Assembly: GCF_029227915.1 (NCBI RefSeq)
Contig: NC_079885.1
Coordinates: 7,316,001-7,380,000 of the forward strand
Length of the DNA: 64,000 nt
Source of the DNA: Hydractinia symbiolongicarpus
Taxonomy: Eukaryota > Cnidaria > Hydrozoa > Anthoathecata > Hydractiniidae
Direction of reading: 5' to 3'
A program made the translations under genes and the position numbers. Position 1 is the stretch's first letter. Each line of letters starts with the position of its first letter. The notes below the pieces were generated by a model that saw nothing but the letters and a program-made list of their open reading frames with translations, ran no database searches and was not told the DNA's origin. Positions 25,271 to 36,068 of this stretch are shown one piece after another.

Positions 25271-26208
25271 ATTAAATTCTCTAATTTTTCGAGTTTAAAA
25301 GAGAGCGTTAGAGGAAGGCGTTTAAAAGAGGGGGGGGCGGGGCGTTTATTTAAAAAAATAAATTTGATTGTTTTTTCTGAAATCACAGCTTTACAAAACA
25401 ATTAACAAAATCGTCCTCATTTGAGTTTTCGTCGAGGAGATTAAAAGAGATGTTTGCCTCTTTAATGTCAGATTCTGATCTCATTATCCAAATTATTGAC
25501 CAAGTTTGATCTTAAACTTATGTACCATATGGCACTCAATGCAGAGATGGCACAGGTAGACGAACCTCCTGGTAAATTCGAGCTTCTTCAAGTGTTGTCC
25601 GAGCTTAAAACGTTTTTAAAGCTCTAACTGGACATTTGTTTTGATTGGAACGTTATCTTCTAATCAAGGCTCGAGAGATGAAGCTAGAGAGTATGATAAA
25701 TTTTCAATCAGGATTTACAAAAGAAAAAATATGCAGAAAGTGATTTAGTTGGACGTATTGTTTGTATTGTTTGATGTATCATGTCTTGAATGCTGATCCA
25801 GCAAATTTCATAAAATCTATTGTCATTGGAAAGCGGAAAAGGGGATTGGTTTAGTTGTTCTTGCAAAATTTGACTATTATACCTCTTGTAAACGACCTTC
25901 TTCGATATTCGACGCGCAGTTAGACAAGAGAAAAGAAAAGTATAAGACTATGGAAGTTCATCACAACCAAAAAGACTTACCATAACCTTTCATTCGTTGT
26001 GTGATAAATAATATGGCAAAACAAGGCCGAAAAGGAATGATTTGTTTTTCTTTTCTTCTTACTTGTAGGATTCCTATAATATGCTTAGTAATTTTTTTTT
26101 AATAAACAAGAGGGACGTGTTTATTTATTTTTTTCAATTTATGGGAGGGGGACGTTATTTAGAAGGGGCGTTAAAAAGAAGATCCACTCCCTTATTAGAG
26201 AATTTACA
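25271..26208. mobile_element. Possible non-autonomous DNA element
   Basis: TTAAATTCTCTAAT at 25271-25285 is matched by ATTAGAGAATTTA at 26193-26205 in inverted orientation. G-rich GAGGGG..GGCGTTTA words lie just inside both ends. There is no coding content of note. The ends are uncertain. Confidence 0.35.
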
Positions 26209-27479
26209 GTAGTTTATACTACAGGCCTAGTAAATTTTTTTTAATGCCCATGTGCAGATCAGGCTAAAAGTTGTGGGTAGAGCGTCAGATTATTTGGTAA
26301 GATAAAAGTGATATAAAAAACACTGATAAAAGCACGCAAAAATAGAGAAAAACTAGGATTTTTTTTTAACTCTTGTGAGTTTTTCAGTTTCTGTTGGTCA
26401 CTTCCGCATTCTTTGCAGTGAAGTAGCCAAATCTGATTGATTTTTCTTTTCACGTCAACACTTTTCTTTAAAAATTTATTAGACTTTTCAAAAGGGTTGT
26501 GCACCTTTATTTTGGAAAATCCCAACAGAACCTGATTTTTACGGACTTTAGGAAGCCATCTATGTCTGCGTGATTACAGCTATTTTGAAAGTTTTGACGT
26601 TGAAGTTGGTAAATCTGCATTTATAAAGTTTTTGTCTTCTGAAAGTCGTTTACTTCTGTTTTTTATAGATAAAAAGAAGATAAATATTGTCTCGCCAATT
26701 TTAAGATTTTGGCTACAAACATAAATTTCGAGAAGACATACTAAAAATCCAACTAACAACTTGTCCCAACATATTGTGACCACGATTGTAGCTAACCATA
26801 TTATTTAGTTTTGTACAAGAGCTTTATATCCTGACTATTATTATTTCTTTTTGTGTTGTTTTCACCAATCTGATTTTTAACTAGCGGCAACTGTGTGGGC
26901 ATCGAGCTGTTAGCTACGCCTGGCTGAAAAGTTAAAAGAGCCAAATACAGTTAGTAATCAACTAAATTTAGTTTGTTAACTACACCTTATACTGTACTAT
27001 AAACTTTGTCAACAGCTCAAAGTTCATTGGTTCCATGAGAGAACAGCAACCTTTGATAATTAGCATTTATTGCTTACTGATTTTTAGATGGACGGGGTAT
27101 CGACGGGTTGTTTTCTGTTTTGTTATTTTATTTAAAGTAAAGTTTGGATACAGTTTTTTTTTGAAAAGGGTATTACAGTGGTGCGATACGGTTTACCTGT
27201 ACTAAGCACTCAGCCCGTGTCACGATTAATTTTTTGGCTTTTACGAAAACTTATCCGCAAAATAAAAAATATTAACCGACTGCTTTAGCTATGACAAGGA
27301 CACAACAGCTTAAAAACCGTGTTTTTATTTCAGCACCCTAACACTGTGTGTGCTCACTCGATCTACCACATACTGTGTACCTGTAGCTACTAAGGCGTTC
27401 CGCTCAACGAGTCCTTTATTGCCGGTTAATACGGTAACTGGTAGCTTAACCTAGCGTTTCAATCGCCGATAGGTGCTAC

Positions 27480-28010
27480 GGATGCATAAAATGGCGATGG
27501 AGAGAATAACGTACGACAGACAAAAGTCTGAGGATCCGTTTATTCTTTCACAGGCAGACGATAAGTCCCTATAATAATAGTCGTCATCTTTTCGTCTTAG
27601 AAAAAAATGGTACCACAGTAGCGAGACACAAGAAATGCAATATAAAAAGGACGGGCGAACCCGTGGCTTTATCCACAGGCCACCGATTAGTGTGTTTACT
27701 AATAGCTGTTGTCTGTCTGTCTCTGCTTAAAATTGTAGCGCAAGTAGTGAGCCACACGAATAAAAAAAGGGCGAATCCGTGGATTTTTCCATTGAGCTCT
27801 AACTGGTCTCTCTGTTGATCGTTTTTTACAGCAGCTTGCTCTGAACTCTGCTGAGTAATTTTAATACTTCATGCTATAAAATAGCGAACACGGATGCACA
27901 GAAAAGCGATGTGGGAAGTATGTACAACGGGCGAATTCCCGTGGAAATTAAAACACAGGCGAACCCGTTAATTTTGTCACGAGGTAACGACTAGTCTCTT
28001 ATAATAACAT
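27480..28010. repeat. Cluster of CCCGTGG-hairpin repeat pieces
   Basis: At least three partial copies of the family described at 1137-1271 lie here. They are marked by GGCGAACCCGTGGC, GGCGAATCCGTGG, GGCGAATTCCCGTGG and GACTAGTCTCTTA, with GACAGACAAAAG between them. No coding frame runs through the cluster. Confidence 0.55.
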
Positions 28011-29219
28011 TCGTATTTTGTTTGTGTATTCAAAATGGTTGCGTCGAAGCTTTATTTCGGACATCCACGGTAAAGATATCACTTCTTGCTAAGAGGAGAA
28101 CAAGGATGTACACAATTATGATGCGGAAAATATATGTACGATTGGAATACTCCTGTAGTGAGTATCTACTATGATTTTTCGTCATCAACTTTCGGTGCGT
28201 GTTATTATGTGATCTTACCCGTGACATTGCTAAACTTACTGTTATTTCTGTGACGTATGATATTTAAAAGATTTTTTTCACGATCGTACGAGATCATTGC
28301 AGCGGTGTCACACCTGATTTTAAACATCCTAGAATGTGTGAACATCCACTAAATTTTTCAAGAGTTTCGCGAAATGTTTCTTTTAGCTTGACACAGTAAT
28401 AGAGTAAAAAGATTCTGAAAAAAATATTTTATACAAAAAGGTCTGGTGACATCATCAAAAATTCCTTTAAACATGATATATCTTTAACACTTATGCAAAG
28501 CAGTGGATCCCATACGTTATTCGGATCATTGCTTTAACGTGAACACAATGGAAGGAACAACGCCACAAACTTCTGAAAAAAATTGTAGCGGGTCATTGAC
28601 ACCATTATCAAATATCCGTAACTGTTTTCCTCCCTAATAAAGTGGATTTGTCCACGGGCATACTATGCCTGTGGAAGAGGACGGTATGCAACAGACAGAA
28701 ATAACCGATTTTAGTTGTCTTATAATTAACCTTATTCCATGAAATTAACAAGTCATAAAATTAACCTTAATTAAGCTCAACCGAGTTCTCTTTATCAGCA
28801 ATCTTTTCTAAAATAGCTTTTGTATCATCTTCATACTCTTGATGCAAGTGGAAATTAACCAAAAGCATACTTCCTCTTCTAAAATTTTGAAATTTTTACC
28901 ATTGTCTTTCCAAACAAAGTAAACTTTTATTTAGATTTCCAAACGGCCTTGTAATAGAGGAAACCGCTTTACTACCGTGAAATCGACTGCTCTCGTAATT
29001 TTTTGCTTCATATGATATCGCATATTCTAAAATTCGCGATAATACACCTTTCCCGAATTTATATTTTGTAAAATTTTGCGTGCATGAAAACGAGGCAAAT
29101 CTTGGTAAACATTATTCGCGTTCATATAAACATGGAGGAACACAATACTATGAGAGATATTTTGCTTTAAATAATTGAGGAAAATATAGATTTAGTCTTC
29201 GATGAACTGAAGAAAAAGC

Positions 29220-29817
29220 GTGAGGGAAGACATGGAGGGAATGCCACCGTTCACGATAAAAGAAATTGAAATGCATCGACAAAATAGTGGTAAACAGCAC
29301 GGTGTGGCAATTATTAAGACTTTGGAGCGTGGCAGAAAGTTTAGGGATGAACTATACATATCTGCTGATAGCATTTTCACATCAACAACTACATTTGCTC
29401 CAAGTAAAAACAGAATTTTTAAAGACTTGTAAAAAGTAATGCTGACAAAAAGGTATCCATCTAACGGTATATGATCCTAGAATTAATGATAATTTGTGTA
29501 ACATAAATCCAAGAATATTAAAACTGCAAGAAGATATGCTTATGGTTGACAAACGGGTTGGTTTTACTCATTGTATTGACAGTACACGAAAAAGAAAAAA
29601 CAACATTAAATATGCGAGCTTTCTTGTCGGATCTACATTGTCACACCAGGTACTACCGTTAGAACATACCATCAAGATTGTTACTAATATTAATATATCA
29701 AATACTTCAAATAAATCAAAACATAACGAAACACAACCCTATGAGTTTATTGATGTAAATCCTGTATTAATCCCAAAAGATTGGGGTAAATTAAATCAAC
29801 ATTACACACACAGCTAG
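29220..29817 (+). pseudogene. Fragments of a second transposon ORF, family uncertain
   Basis: Two frames, 29220-29432 and 29494-29817, seem to be pieces of one protein. The first has MEGMPPFTIKEIEMHRQ, then an IIKTLERGRKFRDE and ISADSIF segment. The second has LKLQEDMLMVDKRVGFTHC. The first resembles the start of large cnidarian proteins that carry SWIM and YqaJ nuclease domains, but those domains are not visible here, so function is not assigned. The stop at 29430 and the frame change show it is not intact. Confidence 0.35.
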
Positions 29818-29992
29818 CTGTTCAGTAAAGTCGTTTATAGTATCATCAATTAGTTTTTCTTTTAACATTGAATTTTCAGTTTTCATAGTTTCTAATTCAT
29901 CAGGAATGAAAAAAAAACAGGTTGTTCTTCAGTGATCTCAGCAGAATCAGATGAAGAACTTTCATATGTGCTTTCAGAATCTGTTTCGACTA

Positions 29993-30290
29993 CTACTGGA
30001 AGGGCTCTTTTTTCAGACTTTTCCTTTTTTGTGTTGTATTATTTTGTTTAAACGTAAATATATATGGAACAGAGCCTTTGATTAATGTTTTCCGTTCACA
30101 ACCAAAACCTAATTTTACACAGTGTACTTCAAAGTGGACTTCGCATACTTTTGTGTTCTTGTTTACTGTGAACACATCACACCTCCCCTTCTACGATATC
30201 TTGAAATGATGCTTACCCATTGTTTTCTCAAACTTGGATCCGATGGAAATGAAAACATTCCAATTCCTGTTTAACTCTGGGTTTATTAAG
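29993..30290 (-). pseudogene. THAP zinc-finger domain, frameshifted
   Basis: The C-terminal half of a THAP domain is open at 29993-30175: NTKVCEVHFE (the Cys and His ligands), then KTLIKGSVPYIF, the closing VPxIF of the fold. Directly upstream another frame reads SDPSLRKQWVSIISRYRRRG, the central THAP helix with its invariant Trp. Two single-base frame changes, near 30180 and 30255, separate the parts. THAP domains bind the transposon ends in P, Kolobok and related transposases. This copy is dead. Confidence 0.75.
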
Positions 30291-31085
30291 AGTAGAACTT
30301 TTGCATAACAGTACGCAACAAGAGTTACCAGGTCGACAGGTCGATATGCCTGGATAGATTAAATTATGCTAAATTTCTTGCTGACCTTTCTGATTGCTAC
30401 TCGCCATCACAAATACATATTCTTCTTTTACAAGACAAGTATGTTTTTAAATATATTATAAGTAGTTTCGTTAAGAAAAACCTGCAATCCTTTAGAAAAA
30501 TACACAATAAAAGATCATTCACAACGCATAAAAGTATCACACTCACCAGCTGTATTTTTAATGTTTACAAAGTTTACTAAGAAGTGCCTCGTTTTCATGC
30601 CGATAATGTAATCGATATTTTAAATTCGGGAAAGGTGTATTAAATTCGAAATTCGAAATTTTTGGGTAAAGGGTAGAAATAATTTGATTTTGTAATTTTA
30701 CATTTTGTTTATGAAGGGAGAACAACACGCAATATTACCGAAAAAACTATTTTTTGTTTAATTATATTTTATACCATGCATGCTGTTATAAAATCCGCAG
30801 TGCTGTGTTGTTTGCTTTTTGATATACAGTCCTTCTCTTCAATTGTGTTTCTCTTTTTCTTTAAGAGATTTTAGGTTTCTCAACAATTGCTTGTGGTCGA
30901 TAAAAGATTTATCGAGTATCGACAATTATTGTTCTTATATTTACGACAAGATTCGTAATGTGTTTGCAGAGAATTGGATTGCTTTCTTTGTCAGGAAGGT
31001 TTTTTTCCTTATTATCGCTACGTAAAAGCGGTTCATTAACTAATCAAAGTTTTCGCGAGAAGAGAATTTCGTTAATTTAATTATC

Positions 31086-31953
31086 AGTCTACTCTTGATA
31101 AGTTTAACCCCCACGGGACCGAAAAAAATGGATCCATTTATCGAATATTCCACTTATCCGAATTACTCGATAAGTGGAACCTCTATGAAACCGAGAAAAA
31201 GTTCCACTTATCGAGCTTCTCTCTTATCTGAAATCTCGGGAGACCGAGGAATTTACGAATAATTAAAATGATTCGAACGTACTGTAGATGATTTTTCTTT
31301 TGAAAAGTTCCACTTATATAAATAAATATTGTTCAGGGGACCAAAAAAAATGGTTCCACTTATCGAATGTTCCATTCATCAAGGGTTCCACTTATCCGAA
31401 TAAGAAAACAGAGGTTTGTTAATGCAAATTCAAGGAACCGGGGAACTTACAAAAGTTCCACTTACCCGTGATTCCACTTATAGTCAGGGAGAATTGGGTT
31501 GCTAAAATGACGAAATTACGGAATTTTAGTGGACAAAGAAATGTTTTCAATTTTATCTCTTTTTGGCACAGTAACAGCACGACACAAAAAAATCTAATCC
31601 CCCGTCAAGACAAATTACGCTAGCGACAATGTTGGCGCTATTTCCTATTTTTGTATTTTTTATTGATGAAAATTAGTGACATATTTATTTCGAACGTTTT
31701 CAACTATTCAAATTTCACATTTACCATTTACTTTTCGATCGATATACACACAAGTTCTAAAAATGGCTGTCCTTATGACGTCATCAGTACCTAATTTGGA
31801 GTTTTTAGGCCTGGTAAGCACTTTTTTCTTAGCCGATCAAGTGATATTGTAAATATACGTTATTTTGATGATATTGGCGAAGGAAATTGTTCGCCCACTT
31901 TATTTCCAACTTCATAGTGCTCAGTTCTCCCTGACTTTATCAAGAGTAGACTG
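31086..31953. mobile_element. MITE with 18-base terminal inverted repeats
   Basis: CAGTCTACTCTTGATAAG at 31086-31103 matches, inverted, the sequence formed by C at 31477, TTAT and 31941-31953 once the nested element is removed. The interior (31100-31480) is built of repeated TTCCACTTATC words, some inverted. No coding capacity. No clear target duplication is seen. Confidence 0.7.
31482..31936. mobile_element. Nested MITE with TTAT target duplication
   Basis: AGTCAGGGAGAA at 31482 is matched by TTCTCCCTGACT ending at 31936. TTAT at 31478-31481 and 31937-31940 flanks both sides. The insertion lies in the right inverted repeat of the surrounding MITE, so it is the younger of the two. Confidence 0.8.
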
Positions 31954-32619
31954 TAGTTCCCATTCGCGAAAATTAACTGTGAAATTTTTGATGATTGATA
32001 AAGTAATGTTCATTTGACTACATATTTTATTTAAGACAAAATTTTGGCATCAGAATTATCCGTCGGGAAAATTCTGTTCACAATAAAAGAGCTTCCGGGT
32101 CCATTTGTGAACAGGCCTAAAATATAAAAAATGCCTGATTTTTAGAAATGTTTCTTTCGCCAAACATTTCTTCCAGATTGAACCGGCGAAAATATTTTTC
32201 AGAAAATTCGCTATTTATAGGCCCTTGATCGCAAAACTTTGTTCTCGCGAAATTTTCTTCACTGGAGGTAATAAGAAGTGAATGTGTGGGCTCCTCTCAC
32301 TTGAAATCCAACTTTGATGGTGTCAAAATTTACCGAACGGTTCGTTGTCGATAATATTCTTAATTTTGTATTGAAAATGTCTTGTTAAAAAAGATAGCCC
32401 TCTATTAAGGGTCTCGCATCGTGGGTAGTAGAATTCGGATTATTAATTTCTTCTTGGGATCTATCGTTTCCTTGTAATTTAGTTACAATTTTTACAAGTT
32501 TATTCATTTAAATGTGCGCTAGACATAGACAGTGGACGTCCTTGTTATTTTACCATTGCCTAGAGAAATCGCTTCCTATATACAGAAGTTGCTTTCAATG
32601 TGTCCATAAGCGGGAAAGT

Positions 32620-32697
32620 GGGTCACTAGTTGTAAATGAGTTGACGGGTCACTAGTTGTTAATGAGTTGACGGGTCACTAGTTGTTAATGAGTTGAC
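32620..32697 (+). repeat. 26-base tandem repeat, three copies
   Basis: The unit starts GGGTCACTAGTTGT and ends ATGAGTTGAC, with starts at 32620, 32646 and 32672. The last two copies are identical and the first differs by one base. Confidence 0.95.
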
Positions 32698-33118
32698 ATT
32701 TCTGATCGCAGTATTTTTAATTTCAAATTAGGTTGAGTTTGTAAATAAGCAAAAAAATATATAGTCAGTATCAAAGGCAAGAAAGTAGCCTTTGGTTGAG
32801 ATACTTGATTGTGAAAAGTGAAACTTTCCGTTTTCCCGCATTACTGAGGTGTTAAAAATATTTCTGTGCTTTAAGGAAAGGAAGGTACGTGGAGGAAACG
32901 TTTTTGGAAAATTTAGAAAGTTTTAAAACAAAATCAAATGGTCTCTGAAAATTGGTTTGCTGTTATAACACAAAACTTATAAAACTAAAGAGTCCCTCTC
33001 CAGCGAAAAATTTCCCGCAAAACGCAAAAATTTTGTGTCAAAGCTGAACCGCCAATATTTGCACTGCAAACGTAACGAGTAATCTGATGGCAGTCATGAC
33101 AGTAAAGACAACTAAGCC

Positions 33119-33899
33119 GGTGTCACTGTAAAATATACTCCCCTAAAAGTTTATTCCCCAGTAATAATTTACTAGGAAATAAGTACTCCCCAGTACTTAT
33201 ATCCCGGGATATTGTTACTCCCGGGACTATCTATTTACCAGAAAATTATTACACCCCGCAGGAAATTCTCACTACCCTATCTTAATAAATAAAAAAAAAA
33301 TGACCATTATAATGCTGTTTACAAAAAGAATTTATTAAGAGAACTTACAGTGGAATGCCGAAAGAGTTAAAAATCTGGTGGGGTGGGTCTGGCTTCTCTT
33401 TTTCAGTGGGACCAATAGAATCTATATATATACAAGTTTTTATAAGAAGCAAGAGTTGTTTAAAAAAGTGTCAATACAAAAAGCTTTCAGAATCAAATGA
33501 TTTTAATTGTTTCTTATAAATGGTTGGTATATATGCAGCTGAACTTGACTTTAGAATAATCATTTCACGATCATTTTCTCATAATATGGAAGGTAGTAAC
33601 CTTACAACGAAAAACTGTAATAAAATAAATAGAAAATAAATTTAACAAATACAAAAATGCACAATCGGTTTTGAGTTTAAAAACAAAATACTATAGCTAA
33701 CAAATCACGAGAGAAAAAAACTTTTCAAAGCTTGAAATTTTATAAAATCTTGAAAACATGAACTGCTTGAACTTAAAAATTCATAAATGAAATAAATAAT
33801 AGATTATTAGAGCTTTAAAGAATAGAAAAACAAACAAACTTAAGGAAATTATTACTGGGAGAGTACTTTTTTCAGGGAGTAATTATTTACGGTTACACC
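33119..33899. mobile_element. MITE-like element, about 50-base inverted ends
   Basis: The left end, GGTGTCACTGTAAAATATAC then TCCCCTAAAAG, is matched inverted by the right end, which reads TACTTTTTTCAGGGAGTAA and finishes ATTTACGGTTACACC at 33899. The interior near the left end repeats TACTCCC/CCCAGTA words. No coding frame is present. Confidence 0.7.
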
Positions 33900-34520
33900 A
33901 GATCCGAAGAATCTAAGTGTGTTCAACGAACAACGAAGATGCATAATTATTTAAAATATACCTTCCACACGACATACATATACTGCAAAAATAGAATAGA
34001 TAGATTAGTCTGTTCGAAACTTTAGTCGGTCTATACTTTTGACGGAAAAAAGCAAAACAATATTACCACAAAAAGGAAGATAGCTTTGTCATCGCACCAG
34101 ACAATTACTATTCTTTTTACTATACACACTTTATGTAACAGCGTGTTTTATAAAAAAGTGGCACTCAGCCTTTAAAACAGTCAAAAAGGTTCAATACTGG
34201 ATTTGATCGGACCTTTAAAAGTATATCGATTATAATTTCCGTAACACAATAGCTGTTGCGTTTTCTTTGACGTTATCAGTAATAGCTACAAATTTTTACT
34301 GTAAAAAAATCCTTTTGTGGGGACCTTTTTCAAATATTTTTGGAAAAAAAGCGTGTTTAGCCGCAAGAAATCCCAGATTAAGGTGATAATCACTTAAAAG
34401 ATCGACATAACATTACATATGTACCCTACTAATCAACTAAGGTAAAGATATGGAAATAATTACAAGGAAATAAATGTTATAATAAGTATTTTTTTGCTTT
34501 CGATTCCTCACTTCACTTCA

Positions 34521-36038
34521 TTAATCTTCTTCGTCCTCCACAACACATTTCACCAACGGTGTATATCGTGACAGTTTCAAACAAAGTTTCTCCAATTTTA
34601 AAAACGCAAACCAGTTCCAACGTATACATGCGAAATACAAAGGAAAACTTATTGACATGAAGGCTAAACATATACCAGCACTAATCGGTGCTTTTGTGGC
34701 TGAAGCAATAACTAACGCAACCGAAAGTACTACCATAAAGACGGGGGTTGAGATCCACGTTTTATACGTTCGTTCTTTACTAGGATATTTATATCTAAAA
34801 GCTATCACTGTAGATATCGTTACACCATATCCGATCCACAATGATAAATTAAAATAAAACATTGCTGTTTCTATATTCCTTGAAAACAACGTCACCAAAC
34901 AACCAATAAATCCAATAAATAAAATCGCAGGTATAGGAGCTGATGACTTCTTGTGGATCATTGCAAACACCGATGGAAAGTGTCCCTCTCTCGCACTTGA
35001 CAAAATAGATCTCGGCAAGAAGTAGAATAATCCATTTAAATTGCCAATGCAGCATATTGAAACCAATATAGGTATAACGTAAGTCATGGCTTTGCCTACA
35101 ACTTTCTCACCAAAGGTACTAATGACAACAGGAGAAATTGCCATCTCTTCCTTAGTTAATGCTGTCAGACAAGCTATATTCACCAACACATAGCATAAAG
35201 TTACCAAAGGCATCACAGTAAATGACAGTAATGGTATAGTCCTACTTGGTTTCTCGACTTCTTCAACAAAACTTGCAATGAACAACCACCCATCATATGC
35301 AAACAAGGCGTTGAACATAGCTAATCCAAGCGAGCCTACATCTTTTAGACCTTCCAGTGTATTATTGAACATAACATTTGGGCGAAGATTTGGTGCATCA
35401 CCCGTGTGGATAACTTGGTATACACCTAAACCGGCGATAAAGGCAATAACAGAGAACTGAGCAGCACTCAGAAACATTTGAACTTTTCCTGATGCTTTCA
35501 GACCGAAACAAGCAACAATAATGGTGAACAGTAAGGCAACTAGTGCAACAACTTTTGAGGTCCAAATATACGTAGTTGATGTGTGATCTGAGAAAAACGG
35601 TGCGCATGCGTACAAACCACATGTTAACGATAAGATACTTATATCAAATGGTGCAGTAATAAGATTGGTAGACCACAAGATCACAAACCCCATCACATCA
35701 CCATAACATTCAAATACGAAGATATAAGATGAGCCAGTCTTTTTTATGATTGACGCAAGCTCGCTGTAACAAAGCGAACCCAGAAGTGCACAGCCTCCTG
35801 CCAACATCCAAATCGCTATAGCGGTAAACATATTTGGAGATCTTTGCGCTACAAGTGCTGGCGAAACGAACATGCCTGATCCAATTAAGCTTCCCAGAAT
35901 CAATGCAAATGCATGTTTGAACTTTAACGAGCGTTGTAGAACTCGTGTTTCTGGAAGAACAAGTTCATCGGTTGTGTAATTGGGGACATCTTTTTTGCCG
36001 GATAGTAACAGCTCTGTTTCTTCCGTATGGATACTCAT
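34521..36038 (-). CDS. SLC7-like amino-acid transporter, single exon
   Basis: The protein has 505 residues from the chosen start at 36038 (MSIHTEETELL). An upstream in-frame ATG at 36068 adds ten residues, but a good 3' splice site (TTTCAG, at 36060-36061) lies between the two, so the upstream part may be intron. The first helix carries LILGSLIGSGMFVSP, the substrate-binding unwound segment typical of APC-superfamily light chains (LAT, xCT and b0,+AT types). About twelve hydrophobic segments follow, with the length usual for the family. Members exchange or import neutral or cationic amino acids at the plasma membrane, often with a glycoprotein heavy chain. LYACAPFF near TM3-4 may supply the linking Cys. 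Substrate cannot be read from sequence. No defects are seen. Confidence 0.9.
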   Translation of the reverse strand: MSIHTEETELLLSGKKDVPNYTTDELVLPETRVLQRSLKFKHAFALILGSLIGSGMFVSPALVAQRSPNMFTAIAIWMLAGGCALLGSLCYSELASIIKKTGSSYIFVFECYGDVMGFVILWSTNLITAPFDISILSLTCGLYACAPFFSDHTSTTYIWTSKVVALVALLFTIIVACFGLKASGKVQMFLSAAQFSVIAFIAGLGVYQVIHTGDAPNLRPNVMFNNTLEGLKDVGSLGLAMFNALFAYDGWLFIASFVEEVEKPSRTIPLLSFTVMPLVTLCYVLVNIACLTALTKEEMAISPVVISTFGEKVVGKAMTYVIPILVSICCIGNLNGLFYFLPRSILSSAREGHFPSVFAMIHKKSSAPIPAILFIGFIGCLVTLFSRNIETAMFYFNLSLWIGYGVTISTVIAFRYKYPSKERTYKTWISTPVFMVVLSVALVIASATKAPISAGICLAFMSISFPLYFACIRWNWFAFLKLEKLCLKLSRYTPLVKCVVEDEED

Positions 36039-36068
36039 TTTAACGTATATTTTTGACACCTGAAACAT

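Larger units (their letters stand above)
29042..30640. mobile_element. Relic DNA transposon with THAP-domain remnant
   Basis: The ends are inverted repeats: ATACACCTTTCCCGAATTTA at 29042 and a GCATGAAAACGAGGCA segment at about 29082-29097 both recur inverted near 30590-30640, covering some 75 bases with gaps. Between them are plus-strand ORF fragments (29220-29817) and a minus-strand broken THAP zinc finger (29993-30290). The two coding parts converge. The arrangement, THAP transposase plus a second protein, suggests the ISL2EU/IS4EU or Kolobok groups. That assignment is inference from memory of those groups. The catalytic transposase core is not present. Confidence 0.65.

Noticed and set aside
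32620-32697. Three regular repeats that could suggest a CRISPR array
   Set aside because: The repeats are directly adjacent with no spacers, and the DNA is from an animal.
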